A stretch of DNA of 64,000 bases from Sordariomycetes sp. S80-01Y. Taxonomy: Eukaryota > Ascomycota > Sordariomycetes. The stretch lies in NCBI GenBank assembly GCA_037042185.1, contig JAXQJY010000032.1, positions 3,224,001 to 3,288,000 of the forward strand. The letters run 5' to 3'. Below the pieces are notes generated by a model. The model searched no databases, had not been told where the DNA came from, and worked only from the letters and a program-made list of their open reading frames with translations. The position numbers and the translations under genes were made by a program. Position 1 is the first letter of the stretch; every line of letters starts with the position of its first letter. Shown one piece after another: positions 44,723 through 57,912 of the stretch.

Positions 44723-47700
44723 ATGCCTCGCTGGAAGCGATATCAAATAGCCGCTGGCACGCTGTCAGTCGACAAGGATGACAGCCGCCTCAGCGCAGCA
44801 GTCTGGCAAGAGTTAGAGGAGCGGATCTGGTACACCTTCACTCACCAAGACGATCCGACAAACGAGAACGAGCTGCCTCTTTCTCCCGAGTTACAATCAT
44901 TGATCTTTTCTACGACGGGACTCAAGCAGATCGGATCTCTTTTCCGGAAAAGATGGTTAAAGCTAGAGTTAATGGTTCCCAGCGCTGCCCACTTCCTCAT
45001 CCGGGTTTACCTCCTCCCGGACGATGTGTTGCGGGGGTCCATTGACCGCACAGTCCCTTCAAGCCGCAAGGAGCGAGCCGCTCTTATTCCAAGGCTTAAT
45101 TATTCAACATCGGCCTGGAAAGGGGCGTGTTGCTCTTTGAATGACCACAGTACTGTCACAGTCGACACCCTGGGCCCCGAAAGCGAGCAAGACACCTCTC
45201 TCTTGGAGCTCTTCAACACCATCCCGTCACCGAACCCGGCCCCTGAGGAAGTCCTTGATCTGTTCTCACGAGAGGCGATCAGCAATTTGCTTGAGAGTAA
45301 GGTTTTGGGATTGGTAACTGAGCTATACCCTTATCAGAGGCGCTCAGCTGCCTTGATGCTTCAGAGGGAAGTCCAGCCAGGCCAGATCTTGGATCCTCGA
45401 CTGCACCGGCGAATTGACCAGGACGGGAAGTGCTTCTACTTCGATCATATCTCCACGACTTTTCTCTCCGAGCCTCGCTATTATGATGGCATTTCCGGAG
45501 GCATCCTGGCGGAAGAGATGGGCGCGGGTAAGACGATTATATGCCTTGCTCTGATACTGGCATCAAGAGCTATTCCAACGAGGGTGCCCGAGATATACGG
45601 CATACCACCCACACCTACACGTCCGCACGCCGTCAGCCTCATGGATATGGCGGCGTCGTGCGTGACACGACATGGTGTTCCATGGCGATCCTACCTCGAT
45701 GTATATGGGGGGCAACAACTTAACTATTCCCGCTGCATCGATGCGGTCAAGCGCAATCCGGGCTACTACCTGGTTCCCCCGCCAGAACCGCGCCGTGGTG
45801 GGCGACACCCCAGCGCGGTAGAGCTCCCACCTCCGAAGAAAGTCTACCTTACATCCGCCAGCTTGATAATTGTTCCCACAAACCTTGTCGCACAATGGAG
45901 GCAAGAGATCAAGAAGCACACAGACGACTTGAATACTCTCATTGTGACGAAGGCCGACCGTATCCCGTCTCACGAAGTTCTCTTGGACTATGATATCATC
46001 TTATTCGCGCAATCTCGCTTCGAGACATTCGTTTGCCAGACGCAGGACGTTGGATCTTCTCCTTTGGGTCGACTTCACTTCAAGCGATGCATAGTCGACG
46101 AAGGACACAAGCTAGGGAACTCCAAGATCAGATCGCAGAGCAATCTTCTACTAGGGCTAAACAATCTTCACTTCGAGTCACGTTGGGTAGTTACAGGCAC
46201 GCCGTCGCACGGCCTATATGGCTTCGAAAGTGGCAAGGGGTCGCTCACGGTCAAGAACAGCAACACTGAGAACGTTCCGGATGAGTCCAGCCCGGGACAG
46301 CCTCACATGGAGAGACAAGACCTGGAGAGGATAGGCTCTATGGCGGCCTTGTTTCTGAAGGTTCGCCCATGGGCCAACAACAGACTCGAGACTGGAGACA
46401 CACCTGCGGACTGGGATTCGTACGTCATGCTCCCACGACACAAGAAAGGCAGTCAAGGGCGATGGGATACATTGAAATCTGCACTCAATTCACTTATCAT
46501 CCGCCATCGCCTTGATGAGGTGAGTGACATGCTACCTCCTGTCGAAGAGAAGATCACCCTTCTTGATGGGTCATATCAAGACCTACTTTCGACAAACATC
46601 TTCTCTATGATGATAATTTTCAACACAATCCAGTCACAACGGACGGACCAAGACTACTTCTTTCATCCAAAGCAGCGGAAGGCGCTGCTGCAGATTGTCC
46701 AAAACCTAAAGCAGGCGAGCTTCTTTGGAGGTTCCTTCTTCACTACTTCGGAAATTTCGAAGGCTGTTGAAACGGCTGAAGAGTTTCTGGAAAAGAAGGC
46801 TGTCGAGGTAAGCCCTGACGACGAGGCACTTCTGAAGGATGCGATCTCGTTTGGGCGTTTGGCGGTGCAGAACACACTGAGAAATCTCAGTAACCAGTTC
46901 CACGAGATGCCAGTTATGGTCGAAGGGTTCCCTGGGGGAGCTGGCCGTTCATGGTCTCTCGGGTTCGGCACTGACGACTTGAGTGAGGATCGCATCTGCA
47001 CATCGGCCAGCTTGGTACTATCTCTCCAGAAGTTGATATACAACACAGCAGGAAACCCGGAAAAGTTCAATTCCCTTCTCAACGGAGGGTTGCAACAAGA
47101 AGGCATGATTGAGAAGCAGAAGTTGATGGATGCTTTGAACCCAAACGGCAGCACTTCCGAGACCAGGACATCTCATCAATCTCAATCGCAGACTATGGCT
47201 GGGAACACGAAGCTGGGAGGCGACAGCCCTCACAAACCACGATTCCATGGTGTCAACGGTGCCAAACCCATGGTAAAGTTGGCTGATGATAGCTTCTCGG
47301 CATCTTTAGAGTCGACAAAGATTACGGCAACGGTGTCGGCGAAGCTATCTTATCTGGCGGACCAGGTGGTGAGACACCAGGATGATGAGAAGATCATCAT
47401 CTTTTACGAGAATGACAATGTTGCATTTTACCTGGCCAGCATGCTCGACGTGGTAAGTTTCCCGAGACCTCTCAAAGGAATCGAGGCTGAGGCATTATGC
47501 AGCTACAGATCCAACACTTGATCTACGCCAAATCGTTGAGTGCAGAACGCAGGGCTCAGTACGTGAGCACCTTCAACAACAAGGACGAATTCAGGTGAGC
47601 AGTACGCACATGCATACCAGTACCTTGAATTGATTTCTGAGAAGGGTTCTGCTGATGGACCTTTCCCAAGCTGCTTTCGGTCTCGACATGAAGGCAGCCT

Positions 47701-48239
47701 CGAGGATTTACTTCATCAACCCAGTCCTTAACCCTCAGGTGGAGGCACAAGCTATTGGGCGTGCCCGTCGAGTCAGCCAGAAGAAACCGGTGACAGTCGA
47801 GACGCTTGTTCTAAAGAACAGTCTCGACGAGGTCATCCTTGAGAGGAAGCAGCATATGACACCTGCGGAGCATCGACAGGCCAAAAGCATCCTAGACATC
47901 CGGCCCATCTTCAACTGGATCAAGAACACCGAGATACAGGCTATGCCTGTAGTAGGCGACGATGAAGCTTCGCAGATGGCGGCATTGAATGCGTCCCGCC
48001 ACGTATTTGGACGTGGTTTTGGCAGGACCCTACATCCGGACGACGGGCTGGAACCAGGGAGTCCGACGGAACGGAAGGGTACCCGGGGTCAATCATCATC
48101 GGGACTCGCTAATGGAGTCAAGAGATCACTTGAATCAGAAGCAGCAAATCCTAGGACTCAGGATCTGGCGAGGGCAACTCGGAACGACGACGGCTCGGTC
48201 CTTGCTGAACGACCAGCCCGGCGTGTACGATTTGGTTGA
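44723..48239 (+). CDS. SNF2-family DEAD/DEAH-like ATPase
   Basis: DNA-translocating ATPase of uncertain target. Exon 1 is 44723-47452; the intron begins GTAAGT. Exon 2 is 47503-47594. The third exon starts at 47645 or, because two AGs lie three bases apart, at 47642, giving about 1138-1139 residues. Motif I is GGILAEEMGAGKT; Ia region LIIVPTNLVAQW; motif II DEGH (in CIVDEGHKL); motif III RWVVTGTP. The C-terminal lobe has KIIIFYEND and, after the splices, VLLMDLSQAAFGLDM and QAIGRARRVSQKKP, the motif V-VI region. A long insertion (residues about 500-800) separates the lobes and lacks any RING cysteine pattern, unlike Rad5/Rad16. The final tail is basic. Role probably in chromatin or repair, by family. 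Confidence 0.88.
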
Positions 48240-48602
48240 AGAATTCGAATTATCGTTATACAGACAAGAGTGTCTTGAGAGCGCAGGGAAGTTAATCTTT
48301 GCATTTCGCAGCGAGTTCTCGGCGTTTTGCCCTAGGTATTTGGGACACGATTTGTTACGAAACCTGAAAAGAATACCACCTCTAGCCATGGCTGAAGCCA
48401 CATTAACGGATCACACAGCCAACAAGTGATGTCGCAGCTGCGCCACGATCTATCTATCTAGACCTTGGTTTTTGGTGCATTGAGTGGCGAGAGTAGCAAC
48501 AAACAAGCAGACTTGGAAGGGGGGGCGGGTGGCGTCTAACTATTTACGAGTGCGTCATGGCTTGGGGAGCCGCACTGGTTTCCTGCAGGCGCAGAAGGCT
48601 GG

Positions 48603-48623
48603 CTACTACTACTACTACTACTA
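48603..48623. repeat. (CTA)n microsatellite
   Basis: Seven consecutive CTA units, read directly in intergenic DNA. Confidence 0.85.
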
Positions 48624-49480
48624 TTAGTTCTCTGCTCTCTATGGAAGAAGAGCAGGAAATGTGCAGCTATGGCATCGGGGCCATGTATCAAAGTGGCAAT
48701 GCTTCGCGTTCCCGCATACTCCCCGCATGGCCCATCGTGTGTCGAAAGCAGCACAGCCGCGAAGATCGGAAGCCCTCTAGCGATTCAGCAGGCTTTGGGG
48801 CATTCACCTTGCCTCGAATCCACGTAATCGCCTTCTTGAGCAGCCTTGTCTCTTGCCTTGGCCAAATGACGGACATTCATGCAACGGCTCCCACCGAGCA
48901 CGGATCCACTGCCGAGCCTTGTTCGACTTTCTTGTTTTCCAAGTGCGCCAGGCTTTTCTTAAAAGGTTGGCGGGTGCCCACAGATGGCGCGCAGGTTTTT
49001 GGCGCGTCGATTGGAACTAGCTTGGCGCCCTTGAGACGCTTTTAAGACGCCGTGCCCGGGGCCAGCTGCGTGTCTTGAGCTGACGACTGGCAACAGCTGC
49101 TTGCTTGCCTGAGTGATTCTTCGCTCGATGAGAAGCGTCTGTCCATCGAGGACTCTTCCAGCCAACCAGCAGGCAACCAGCAGGCAATCAACTTCAAAAG
49201 CCTTTGCGGCTGACGATTCGAGCCCCTCCGCAGCCCTCACTCATCGCCAAATACCGGCGCTGTCGGTCTCCGAAGCCGCACACGTGCTCAGCCATCCCCT
49301 GCCTGCGGCTGTATACACGCGAAATATACGAACGGCCTCGACCGAAAATGCATCGTCTTTTCGGCGCCAACAAGCGCGGGGGCCCACCGACCGTCGAAGA
49401 GAAAAAGGCACCAGACGCTCGTCAACATGAGAGGCCTCAGCCCGTGCACGCCGATCGACGTTCGGCAGATCTTGGGTAAG

Positions 49481-49500
49481 TTTCGAGTTTCGAGTTTCGA
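49481..49500. repeat. TTTCGAG tandem repeat
   Basis: About three copies of a 7-bp unit, intergenic. Confidence 0.7.
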
Positions 49501-50416
49501 CTTGTCCCGTGTCCTCGCTCCCGGGATTTCTGCATTTGCCCATCTCCCTTCCCAGCAAGCGGCCCCGTCGTCGTCTGGGGCAGCGTGCGGTCGCTGTGCG
49601 CCGGTGGTCCTCGTGGGAACTTTATACGATGAATTATTCCCGACTACTCCCCACCCCTGCCGGTGTTGCTGGGCGAGAGACTATTAATTTGGTGGTCTGT
49701 CTCGGCGCCTTTATCCCACGGCTCCGTGCATCCACACTTACACGACACCATCTCAGCCGCTTATATGAGGGCGAGACAGCCTCACCCAGCAAAGTTGCTT
49801 CTCCCCGTCGACGGCAGCAAGAGTCGACAGTGACTATGCCAGAGCCGCCAATGCTAACACCGCTTCTCCGAATCTCCTCCTCGTCCGGCCCGGCGCTCAT
49901 TGGAGGTTCTAATTACATGTCCACAATTTCCCCCTGAGATCGCCGGGCTGCCGTACGCTAGAACCCTGCCAAGCGGCCAGCCTTGGTGCGCTGAACGCTG
50001 ATCTCTGCTTCAGCACGAAGCCTCGCCGGGTTCGCTGCCACGGGGACACTCGAGACTCAGGCTGTCTGTCACATTGAGGCGCTTTGGTGAAGACGCCAAA
50101 ATTAATCCGCGCCCCTGGCTGGCCTGTCGCTCGTTCTTCTTTCCTTCATCCCGCATTGTTTTGCTTTGCTGTTTCTGTTCTTGCAGCGTTGGCTTTCGGC
50201 TTTGCTTTACTCTGCTCTGCTCTGCATGATTTGGCCGTGGCTTTACACTCAGCAGCCTGCTAACACCGATCCGACCGTAGACGACCCAAGCCGAAGAAGC
50301 TACAGTCTAGGAGACGACCAGCTTCGACGCCCAGCCTCCAGTTCCCCTACGATCGCTCGCGAGAGAAGAGACTCGAAAAACTGGGCTCGTCCCCCGAAAC
50401 AGGCGGATCGAACACC

Positions 50417-52676
50417 ATGGCTCGCACCGTCGCCATCCAGCCCATTCAGACCGCTGGCCTGAACAACCCGCCCGACTTATACTCCATATCCGAAGATGGA
50501 CAGAACAATGGAACACCTGACAGCCCGCGGAGCCCATTCTCAGCGTACCCCATGTATCCGGGTCTGCAAACCTCGTCTGGCAAGGCGCCGGGCACGCCAC
50601 CGCCCACGGCCCTCAACTTCCCTCGCAAGCTCTCCAACAGCTCCAACAGCACAGCGTCGACCATCCTCTCCCGCGAGCCCGCCCGCTCAGAGCTCCAGCG
50701 TTCCGCCTCCTACGGCAGCCTGACCAGCGTCGAGTCCTTCAGCTCGGGCACGTGGAAACCCGTCGAGTACGGCGGCGCGTACCGGACGCCCCAGCCTCTG
50801 AAACGGAGGAGGACGGCACCGCAGCCGGGGGAGCTCTTCGCCGCGCTGCCTGGCGAGGTGCTGGAGCTGATCCTGGACATGGTCATGAGGATCCATCTGG
50901 AGCGCGGAAGTGACAGCTGCGCGACCTGCTGGATGAGGGACATGTGCAGCATCAGCCTCGCCTCGCGCCGCTGGTGCAAGTTTGCGCGCGTTGCCTTGTA
51001 AGTCCTGGCCGCCGTCGACCCGGGCCTCCACCGTCGTGGGGCCTCTGTTCCCACACTTGGCGACTGACTCAATCTGCAGATACGAGGACATCCAACTGGT
51101 CGGCCCGGATTCGATATCGCAGAGGAAGAAATTCAAGCTGGCCCACGGGTCGCGCATGCTGATGCTGAGGCGGACACTGAGGGCAGACCCGGACTTGGCC
51201 AGCCTGGTTCGTTCGCTCAAGGTGCCGCGACCCGACACCACGGCCAAGGGAATCAACGCCAAGACGCTGGAGCAGTATGAGGATCTCACGGCCTCGCTCG
51301 TAATGGCCTGTCCGAACTTGGAGAGGTTATCTGGGCCGGTGATGGGATACGCGCACTCTTTCAAGAAGATCTACCAGGCGCTGTCGACGAGGGGCCGGCT
51401 GAGGCAGATGGACTGGCTGGTGGAGCCCGCGAGCTCGCAGAGGCAAAAGGGGTCGCAATCGGGGTCCAAGAAGAACGAGGATGGATTCGTCATGCCAGGG
51501 GAGCTCCAGCCGCCCCAGGAGGGCGCCTTTCTCGACATGCACCGTAACTGGTCGCATCTCGAAACCTTGTCCATACACTGTCTCCCTGGGGCGACGCTCA
51601 CCCCCGACAGTCTCCTGACGCGAACCCTCTCGATGCTGCCGTCGCTCAAGCATCTGTATCTATGCAACCTCCCGCCCAATGCCTTCAACGACACGACGCT
51701 CCTTGCGCTGCCGCCCCTGCAAACGCTGTCCCTCACCCACATCACCGGCATCACCTCCAACGGCCTCTCATCCTTCGCGACCCAGGCGAACAGCCAGCCG
51801 CTGCGGCAGCTTCACCTCCGTCACACGCCGCTGACTGAGCTCGCCGCCCTCGCCCGCATCCTGTCCAACCTGGGCTCGCTCACCTCCTTCTCGCTGGCCC
51901 AGGCCTTCCCGCCCCTCATGCCCGAAGCCGACTCCTTCGCCCTGTGGATGATGCCGTACCTCTTCTCGCCGAACCTGCGCAAGCTGCACTGGGACATCAC
52001 CAGCCACCTCGACTGCGCCAACGCGGCCGACGACATCCTCGCGCGGAGCATCCAGGCCGGCGGCTTCCCGCAGCTCCGCCTCCTCCGGGCGCCCAACGAC
52101 CCAGACGCCATCTTCCAGAACCTGTGCCGCCCCGTCGAGCGCGTCGATCTGGCCACCGACCGCTTCTGCCCCTCGGACATGCCGCCGGGCCCGAACTCGC
52201 CCGTCGTCGACGCCGTCCCGCCCTCCCCGGGCATGTTCCTCACCCGCTCGCCCAAGACGCCCACGACGCCGTCCTCGGAGTTCCTCGCGCCGCCCGCCTC
52301 GAGCACCGACCTACGCCTTGCCCGCCTCTCGGCCCAGACCCGCCTCGAAACGGCCAGGTCGAAGCCCAGGTTCGCGGTCAACGTCGTCGACGAGGACGGC
52401 GCCGTGGTGGACAAGTTTCACCTGGGCGGCTACATCGGCACCGTCGGCAGCCGCATCACCTACTACCTGCTACCGGACGCGGGCTCCAGCGACGAAAAGG
52501 GCGGGATCGTCGACGTGAGGGACCTGAGCGCCGACTCGGGCGAGAATCTCGTGAACGGCAGGGAGGGGTGCCAGGGGTTCTGGAACAGGAGGGACGGTGT
52601 CGTGGCGGACAAGAAGGAGAAGGAGAGCTGGTGGCACACTGAGCGGGGGAGGTGGAACAGGATCGAGCTGCAGTAG
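50417..52676 (+). CDS. F-box protein with leucine-rich-repeat-like body
   Basis: Probably the substrate-recognition arm of an SCF ubiquitin ligase. Exon 1 is 50417-50997, exon 2 is 51080-52676; the 82-bp intron (GTAAGT...TCTGCAG) gives 725 residues. The N-terminus is disordered and Ser/Pro-rich. An F-box starts at LFAALPGEVLELILDMV (about residue 140) and continues after an inserted HLERGSDSCATCWMRDM loop into SLASRRWCKFARVALY. The middle has LRR-like strands, for example LKHLYLCNLPPNAFNDTTLL and LQTLSLTHITGITSNGL. The C-terminus is Arg/Gly-rich, ending in a Trp-rich WWHTERGRWNRIELQ. The inserted loop with paired Cys in the F-box is unusual and worth comparison with orthologs. Confidence 0.78.
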
Positions 52677-53251
52677 ATGCTGCGGCAGGGACAGTCTGGT
52701 GCTCTAAGCTCGGCACGGGAACGGTTTTCTTGGGAGCTGCTGGACTTGTGCATTTCTACATATACTTCAGGGGCAAAGGCGTTGCTCGGCACGGAGAACT
52801 CGCTTGGACGGTAATCACGGATACCCCGATCCAGTAGCACACTGGTCATGGAAGGCGTTGGGCGTGCATTTTACAAGGCGGTAATGTCTAATACGCCGAA
52901 CTAATGAAAAGAGAATCAAATGCGACTTGTTTTCCTCTTGTTCACAACCTCCTCTCCGCGTCTTTCAACCATTTTATACTTGATGTTGGGGGTAAACTGA
53001 CAAAGTCTTGTCATGTTCTATGTTGGTTCGTAACTCGCTAATGCACTTAAACCAAGATCTCTCAACAGCCTCGTACGGCCAATTATCCAACGCACTGCTG
53101 TAAAAGCAGACTCTGTTCTCCAAGGAAGATGCAAAACTTGCCAAAAGCGTCAAACTCCACACTATATGCAAATGACCAATGCAGCACCGTATTTAGTTGG
53201 TTTTTTTTTTTCTTGCTTCTTTGGGGTCCTCGGAACGCCCGAGCCGGTCAT
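52677..53251. other. Convergent intergenic region
   Basis: Tail-to-tail gap between the F-box gene and the large minus-strand gene. A run of 10 thymines occurs near 53200. No gene seen. Confidence 0.5.
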
Positions 53252-56200
53252 CTAAAAGAAGAAGCCCTTCTTTTTAGCCGGCTTCTTCTCAGGTTCGCCA
53301 AGGATGTCGTCAAAGGTGGCGCCAGAGTTGTCCTCGGCCGGGTGGTCTTGCTTAGGCGCGAAGCTGCTCGGACGGCCTTGCTGCGCGTTGATAGCAGCGA
53401 GGTTGCCGTGCGAGCGACTGCGGGCGCCCAGGTTGCTGCTCAGGGGGCGCGGGCCCTGAGAGCTGCTGCGGTTGTGGCTGCCAAAGGGAGCTTGGGGCTC
53501 CATAGGTACAGGTTCGAGACCCAACGCCATGCTAGAACGATAGGCGTGGCTTGCACGGTTTGCCCGACCCCCTCCTGGAGACAGGTTCCGTGGTCGAAGT
53601 TGGACAGGAGGTGAGCCAGTACCGATAGGAGGAGTAGGTGAGCCACCCATCATGGGCGGTGGGGTGTTGATCATGCCAGTAGGGTCGTCGTTGAGGACCG
53701 GAGGTGGTGGCTGGAGAATAGGCAGAGCAGGCTCCTCAGGCGGAGCCTCCTCGGCGTCAGGATGGCCCTGCCACTTCTTCGCAGCGAGCCAGCAGTGGCT
53801 GCGATGGTAGGTAGCCTCGACGCTGAATAGCACCGCATCGGCTGAGAGTTGTACTAGGCCACCACCGCCAGCGACTTCATACCACATCTTGCGGACCTGC
53901 CGATCCTCAATCCACGGCGGGTTTCCCATTGGGGGCTCGCAGAGGAAATACTCGGTTCCCTCAGTAAACTTGAGGCCAGGGGCATCCACGACCAACATGG
54001 GCAGCGACTGAATGGTCACGTAAAGGAACAGCCAATAACCCATGCGCTGATCCACAAGATCGGGTGCCATCTTGCCCTTCGCCTCGCGCAGCTCGAACTC
54101 CTTGAACTTGTCGAGGAAGGGCAGTTTAATCCTGTTCGCATCGTAATTGTAAGCCTTGTTGAGGATGAGCATGAGCTCGTGCTCCTTCACATTTTTGTCG
54201 AACTTGATCTGCTCCTTGGCTGACAGAGTCGGGTAGGTCTCAAGGACGGATGTCATCGACGGGAGCTGCGGGCGATCGAACGGAATGGGAGGCAGCACCG
54301 GAGGCTTCGACCGGTCGAACTCGGACATGATGTTGCTAAGAGCCGACATGGTCATTTTGCTTGGCTCGCTGGAGATGGCCGGGACCTCGTCCATAACACG
54401 AGACGTCAACTTGGTGCGATCCACCAGAAGATCGTACAAGGCGCACATGTCCGAGTACAAAACCTTGAGTACGAGCCTGTTCAAGCCGCTCTCGGCGAAC
54501 GGGTTCTTGGAGCTGCTGGCTTTAGGGGGCCAGCTGCCGAATGTGGACTTGTAGTGGCTCAAGACGAAAGAACGCAGCTTCATAAACGAGCTCTTCCAGA
54601 TCTTGAATCGGACGTGCCTCAGTTCAGATATCGAGGTTGAGTTGGCGATACCCGCGAAGAGTGATGGGAAGTCGAATTGCTCGATGTGAAGATTGACACC
54701 TTGCTGGCGACCAACAAGATCCAAGTGCGCCTTCTCCAGTTGCTGTCGAGTATGAGGGTTGACCATTTCGAACAGCGGTAGCTTGAGGTCCATAATGGCA
54801 ACGTACTTGCCAGCCGCATGCGCGAATGCCTCGCTGTACAGATCGATAGAGCGCATGCGTTCTCCCAAAATCAAGGCCTCGATGGTCTTCTCTCGGCTGC
54901 TGCGGCAGTCTGCCAGCCCCAGCTGATCGATGTAGAATTCGAAGCTCAAGTCGACAGCATTTCCAAAAGTTGCTCCCTCGTCGCTAGCGAAGCCAAATTC
55001 CTCCAGGAGGGCGGCAATCTGAAGAAATGCGCGGAAAGTGTTTGGGTGTGACTTGGTCGCGACCAGCGGCTGGCCTGTAAGGAAGGCAAATAGGTTCCGG
55101 ATCGCGATCAGACGGTCTACGTCGGCATCTGAGCTCTGGTCAGGGGACGACAGCTGGCCAGCGTCGGCTGATGGGGGAGCGGTTGGCAGGTACAGCCTCA
55201 AGTCGCCCGGGGATTCGTCGAGAGGCGGTGATGTGGGAGGTGAGCGAATGCGAGCCGCATCCTCGGCAGTCAAACTGTTTCGGCCGCCGAAGCTCCTCGC
55301 GCGGCTCCTAGTCCCAGAGGTAGGTTCACGGTCGAATTGGATGAGTTCGTTGAAGACGTATGAAGAGCTGACTGTGAACTCCATCACCTTGAAAGAGGGG
55401 CCACATCCGCTACCTCGGGGGTAGAGGTACACATAGACGTTGCCACTTTCGTTCCAAAGCTCGGGAACCTGCGCGCTGCGTTAACTGTTGGAGTTCCACA
55501 CCGGTATTATCAAACTAACCTTTTCGCCGTTCTTCAAGAAAGACGTATTGTACTCCGCTTGGCTTTCGTCGGCCATCCAAGCATAAGAAGAGTGCTTTCC
55601 CCCCTTTCCGGTAACATCGACCGAGTTGGATCGTGACCGGCCTCCGGGAAGCCAGCTTCGCCTAAGGCGGCCTCTGGAGGGACTCTGACTGCCACCATCG
55701 GCGGTCGCTGACTGCGTCCCAACCGGCAAGGATGAGATTCGAGAAACTTTGGGATCCTGCGGGGCAGAGGGCGATTGGGCAGACACAGCCCGCCGGCCAC
55801 GCTGTTCCGGCGACTGCCCAGAAACAGCCGTCTGAAGACTGTCGTGCGCCTGCCCTATCTTTGGTTGCTGTAGCGAATTCCTTCGGGAGCGATTCTCGTG
55901 GTTGTCTTTCTGCAGCTTGCCCTGTCTCGGGGAGTTGTCGGTAGGGGAGCTTTCGACTGTCGACGTCGAACTTCGCTGGGTGCCAGCTCTGGCGGCCGGT
56001 TCTTGCTTCAACAACGTCGCTCTCCTGGTTTCTGGCGAGGGCGGAGTGGGAGCCATGATCTGGGGGTGTGGTGGATATTGCGTCGAGAAGGAGGAGGTAG
56101 GTATTTGCGTTTCGATTAGGGGAGACGACATCGACGAGGAGAGCGAGGACTTCTGAACATGTCCTGATTCGGGCCTCGGGGGTAGGACCGGAGGGCTTGC

Positions 56201-56704
56201 GGTCGGACTCATGATCGATTCGTTTCGAGCTGGGCTCTGTGGACTGTGGGGGTCCACGAGTCGGTACGGGGGAGGAGCGCTGTCAGGCGGAGGAGTTGCA
56301 GACGAAATCGAAGAGCCGACCGGCTTCCTGCGGACGGAACCGGTTTGCTGAGTATCTGTGTCGTTGGTGATGAGCGAAGGAAGAAACGTAGAGATTCGGT
56401 CACTCCAAGTTCGAGATTTGCGGTCGAGCAGTTGAGGAGGCACTGGCTCTTCCTGGATCTGCTCGCCGCGAGTGGGTGATATCTGGCGTTCGGGAGATCT
56501 GTTGACCCTCTGGCTGGGGTTGGAGAGAAAATCGATGCCCGACTTGCGCCGAAGCTTGTTGCCTTTGGAGGCAGGTCTGGAGCCAGGGTCGTGGTCGGAC
56601 TGGGACTGGGACAAGTGGGGAGAGGATCGGAGGGCAGACAAGGAGAGAGAAGAAGGCATCATGGAGGAACGAGAAGACTTACTCGAAGTCATGTTGGGCA
56701 GCAT
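53252..56704 (-). CDS. Large conserved fungal protein (DUF8004-like)
   Basis: Exon 1 is 56704-55520, exon 2 is 55468-53252; a 51-bp intron begins GTTAGT; product about 1133 residues. The first 390 residues are Ser/Pro-rich and look disordered. The folded part starts just across the splice (NGEKVPELWNESGNVYVYLY) and runs through a large helical domain with FKVMEFTVSSSYVFNELIQF, then LRLYLPTAPPSAD, HIEQFDFPSLFAGIAN and MGYWLFLYVTIQSLPMLVVD. A second low-complexity stretch precedes a basic C-terminus ending in KKPAKKKGFFF. The layout resembles the large fungal-specific DUF8004 proteins, named from memory of the family. No membrane span is clear; a peripheral-membrane or cortical role would be speculation. 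Confidence 0.8.
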
Positions 56705-56936
56705 GACATTCGACGTCTTGTCAGTCTCGGTCCGTCCAGGTTCAAGTCCAGGCCGCAGGGCTGCAGCGATGCAAATGCAGTCACGGCGCAGTGCAACGGC
56801 GTAGGAGGATGAACCCAAGCAGGAAGGAGTACGAGAGAGACGGACGACGAGGCAAAGACGACACGGACACGGCGGCCCGGGACTGACACGAGACAAAGCC
56901 CGGTACCTACGATCACTCCTCCAACTCCGGAGCCAG

Positions 56937-56959
56937 TGGCACTGGCACTGGCACTGGCA
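56937..56959. repeat. GGCACT tandem repeat
   Basis: About four copies of the 6-bp unit GGCACT, read directly. Confidence 0.75.
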
Positions 56960-57887
56960 GCAGCTGTCCGGCCGTCCGCTGTCCGCTGGTCCACCAGTAA
57001 CCTACGAGCCTCAAGCACCGGGCAGGCAATCTGGCGGGCAGTGGCAGCGTTCAGGCGTCCTTCTGTGGAACGGGGCTAGCGGAGCGAGCGTGGCGGAGAC
57101 CCTGAGGAGGGACAAGGAGTCAAGGGCCGATCAAAGGTTATTCTTGGGCGTTGCGCGGCCTTGTCGTGTGTCAGACAATGGGACAGGATCCCCTGCGCAG
57201 GGACACTCACCTGTGGAAGTGCCTGCAAACGCTCCACGAGTCGCCGAACAAGCGCAACAAGTGCTTTTTTTCAAGTCGCGGAGCGGGTGCGGGTGGCTTG
57301 GAGTGGATACGCGATGACGTTGACCGTCGTTTGAGGACGTGGGCAGCGGTCGACACGATGGGCCAGACCCTTTTTTTTTCTCTCTCTGCCTCCTTGTCTC
57401 TCGGATGTGGCTTTGCGACACGAGCTCGGACGCGTGTCTCGTACGGCCGGCAGCGGGAACGGTAGGGGGGAGTCGGGCGGGATGCTGGTTGGAATGCGGG
57501 AGAGCGTTGGCGTCGAGGGAACAATGAGAGGAACAAAGACGGCCGGAGAGAGGCCAGAAAGACGACGCAACGAGGCTCCCACTTGGCACCCGACGGCTGC
57601 AGAGGACTGAGCCACAGGACGGAACCCGAAACCGCCGCTCAGCACCATTCTTACTGGGCACTGGCCGTGGAATCATGGAAGAAAGATGCTCAAGCCTGCG
57701 GCTGAGGCCCCGAGAAGTGGGCTGCTGTGTGGCTCCCCGGTCACTTTCGCAGGACCCTGTTGGCTGCCGGCAGGAGCGGGTCAGAAACATGGGGATACTG
57801 CAGTGGGTCAGGGACGCCCACGTCACAGGCCTCTCTCGCTGGAAATAGCTTACACAAAAGAATGCCAAAACCCCCCTCGCCCCTCGA

Positions 57888-57912
57888 CCAACACCACCAG
57901 CACCACCAGCAC
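57888..57912. repeat. CACCACCAG tandem repeat
   Basis: Nearly three copies of a 9-bp unit in non-coding DNA. Confidence 0.7.

Larger units (their letters stand above)
48240..50416. other. Non-coding region upstream of F-box gene
   Basis: No supported gene. Includes a (CTA)n microsatellite at 48603-48623 and three near-copies of TTTCGAG at 49481-49500. CT-rich leader sequence appears near 50150. Confidence 0.5.
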
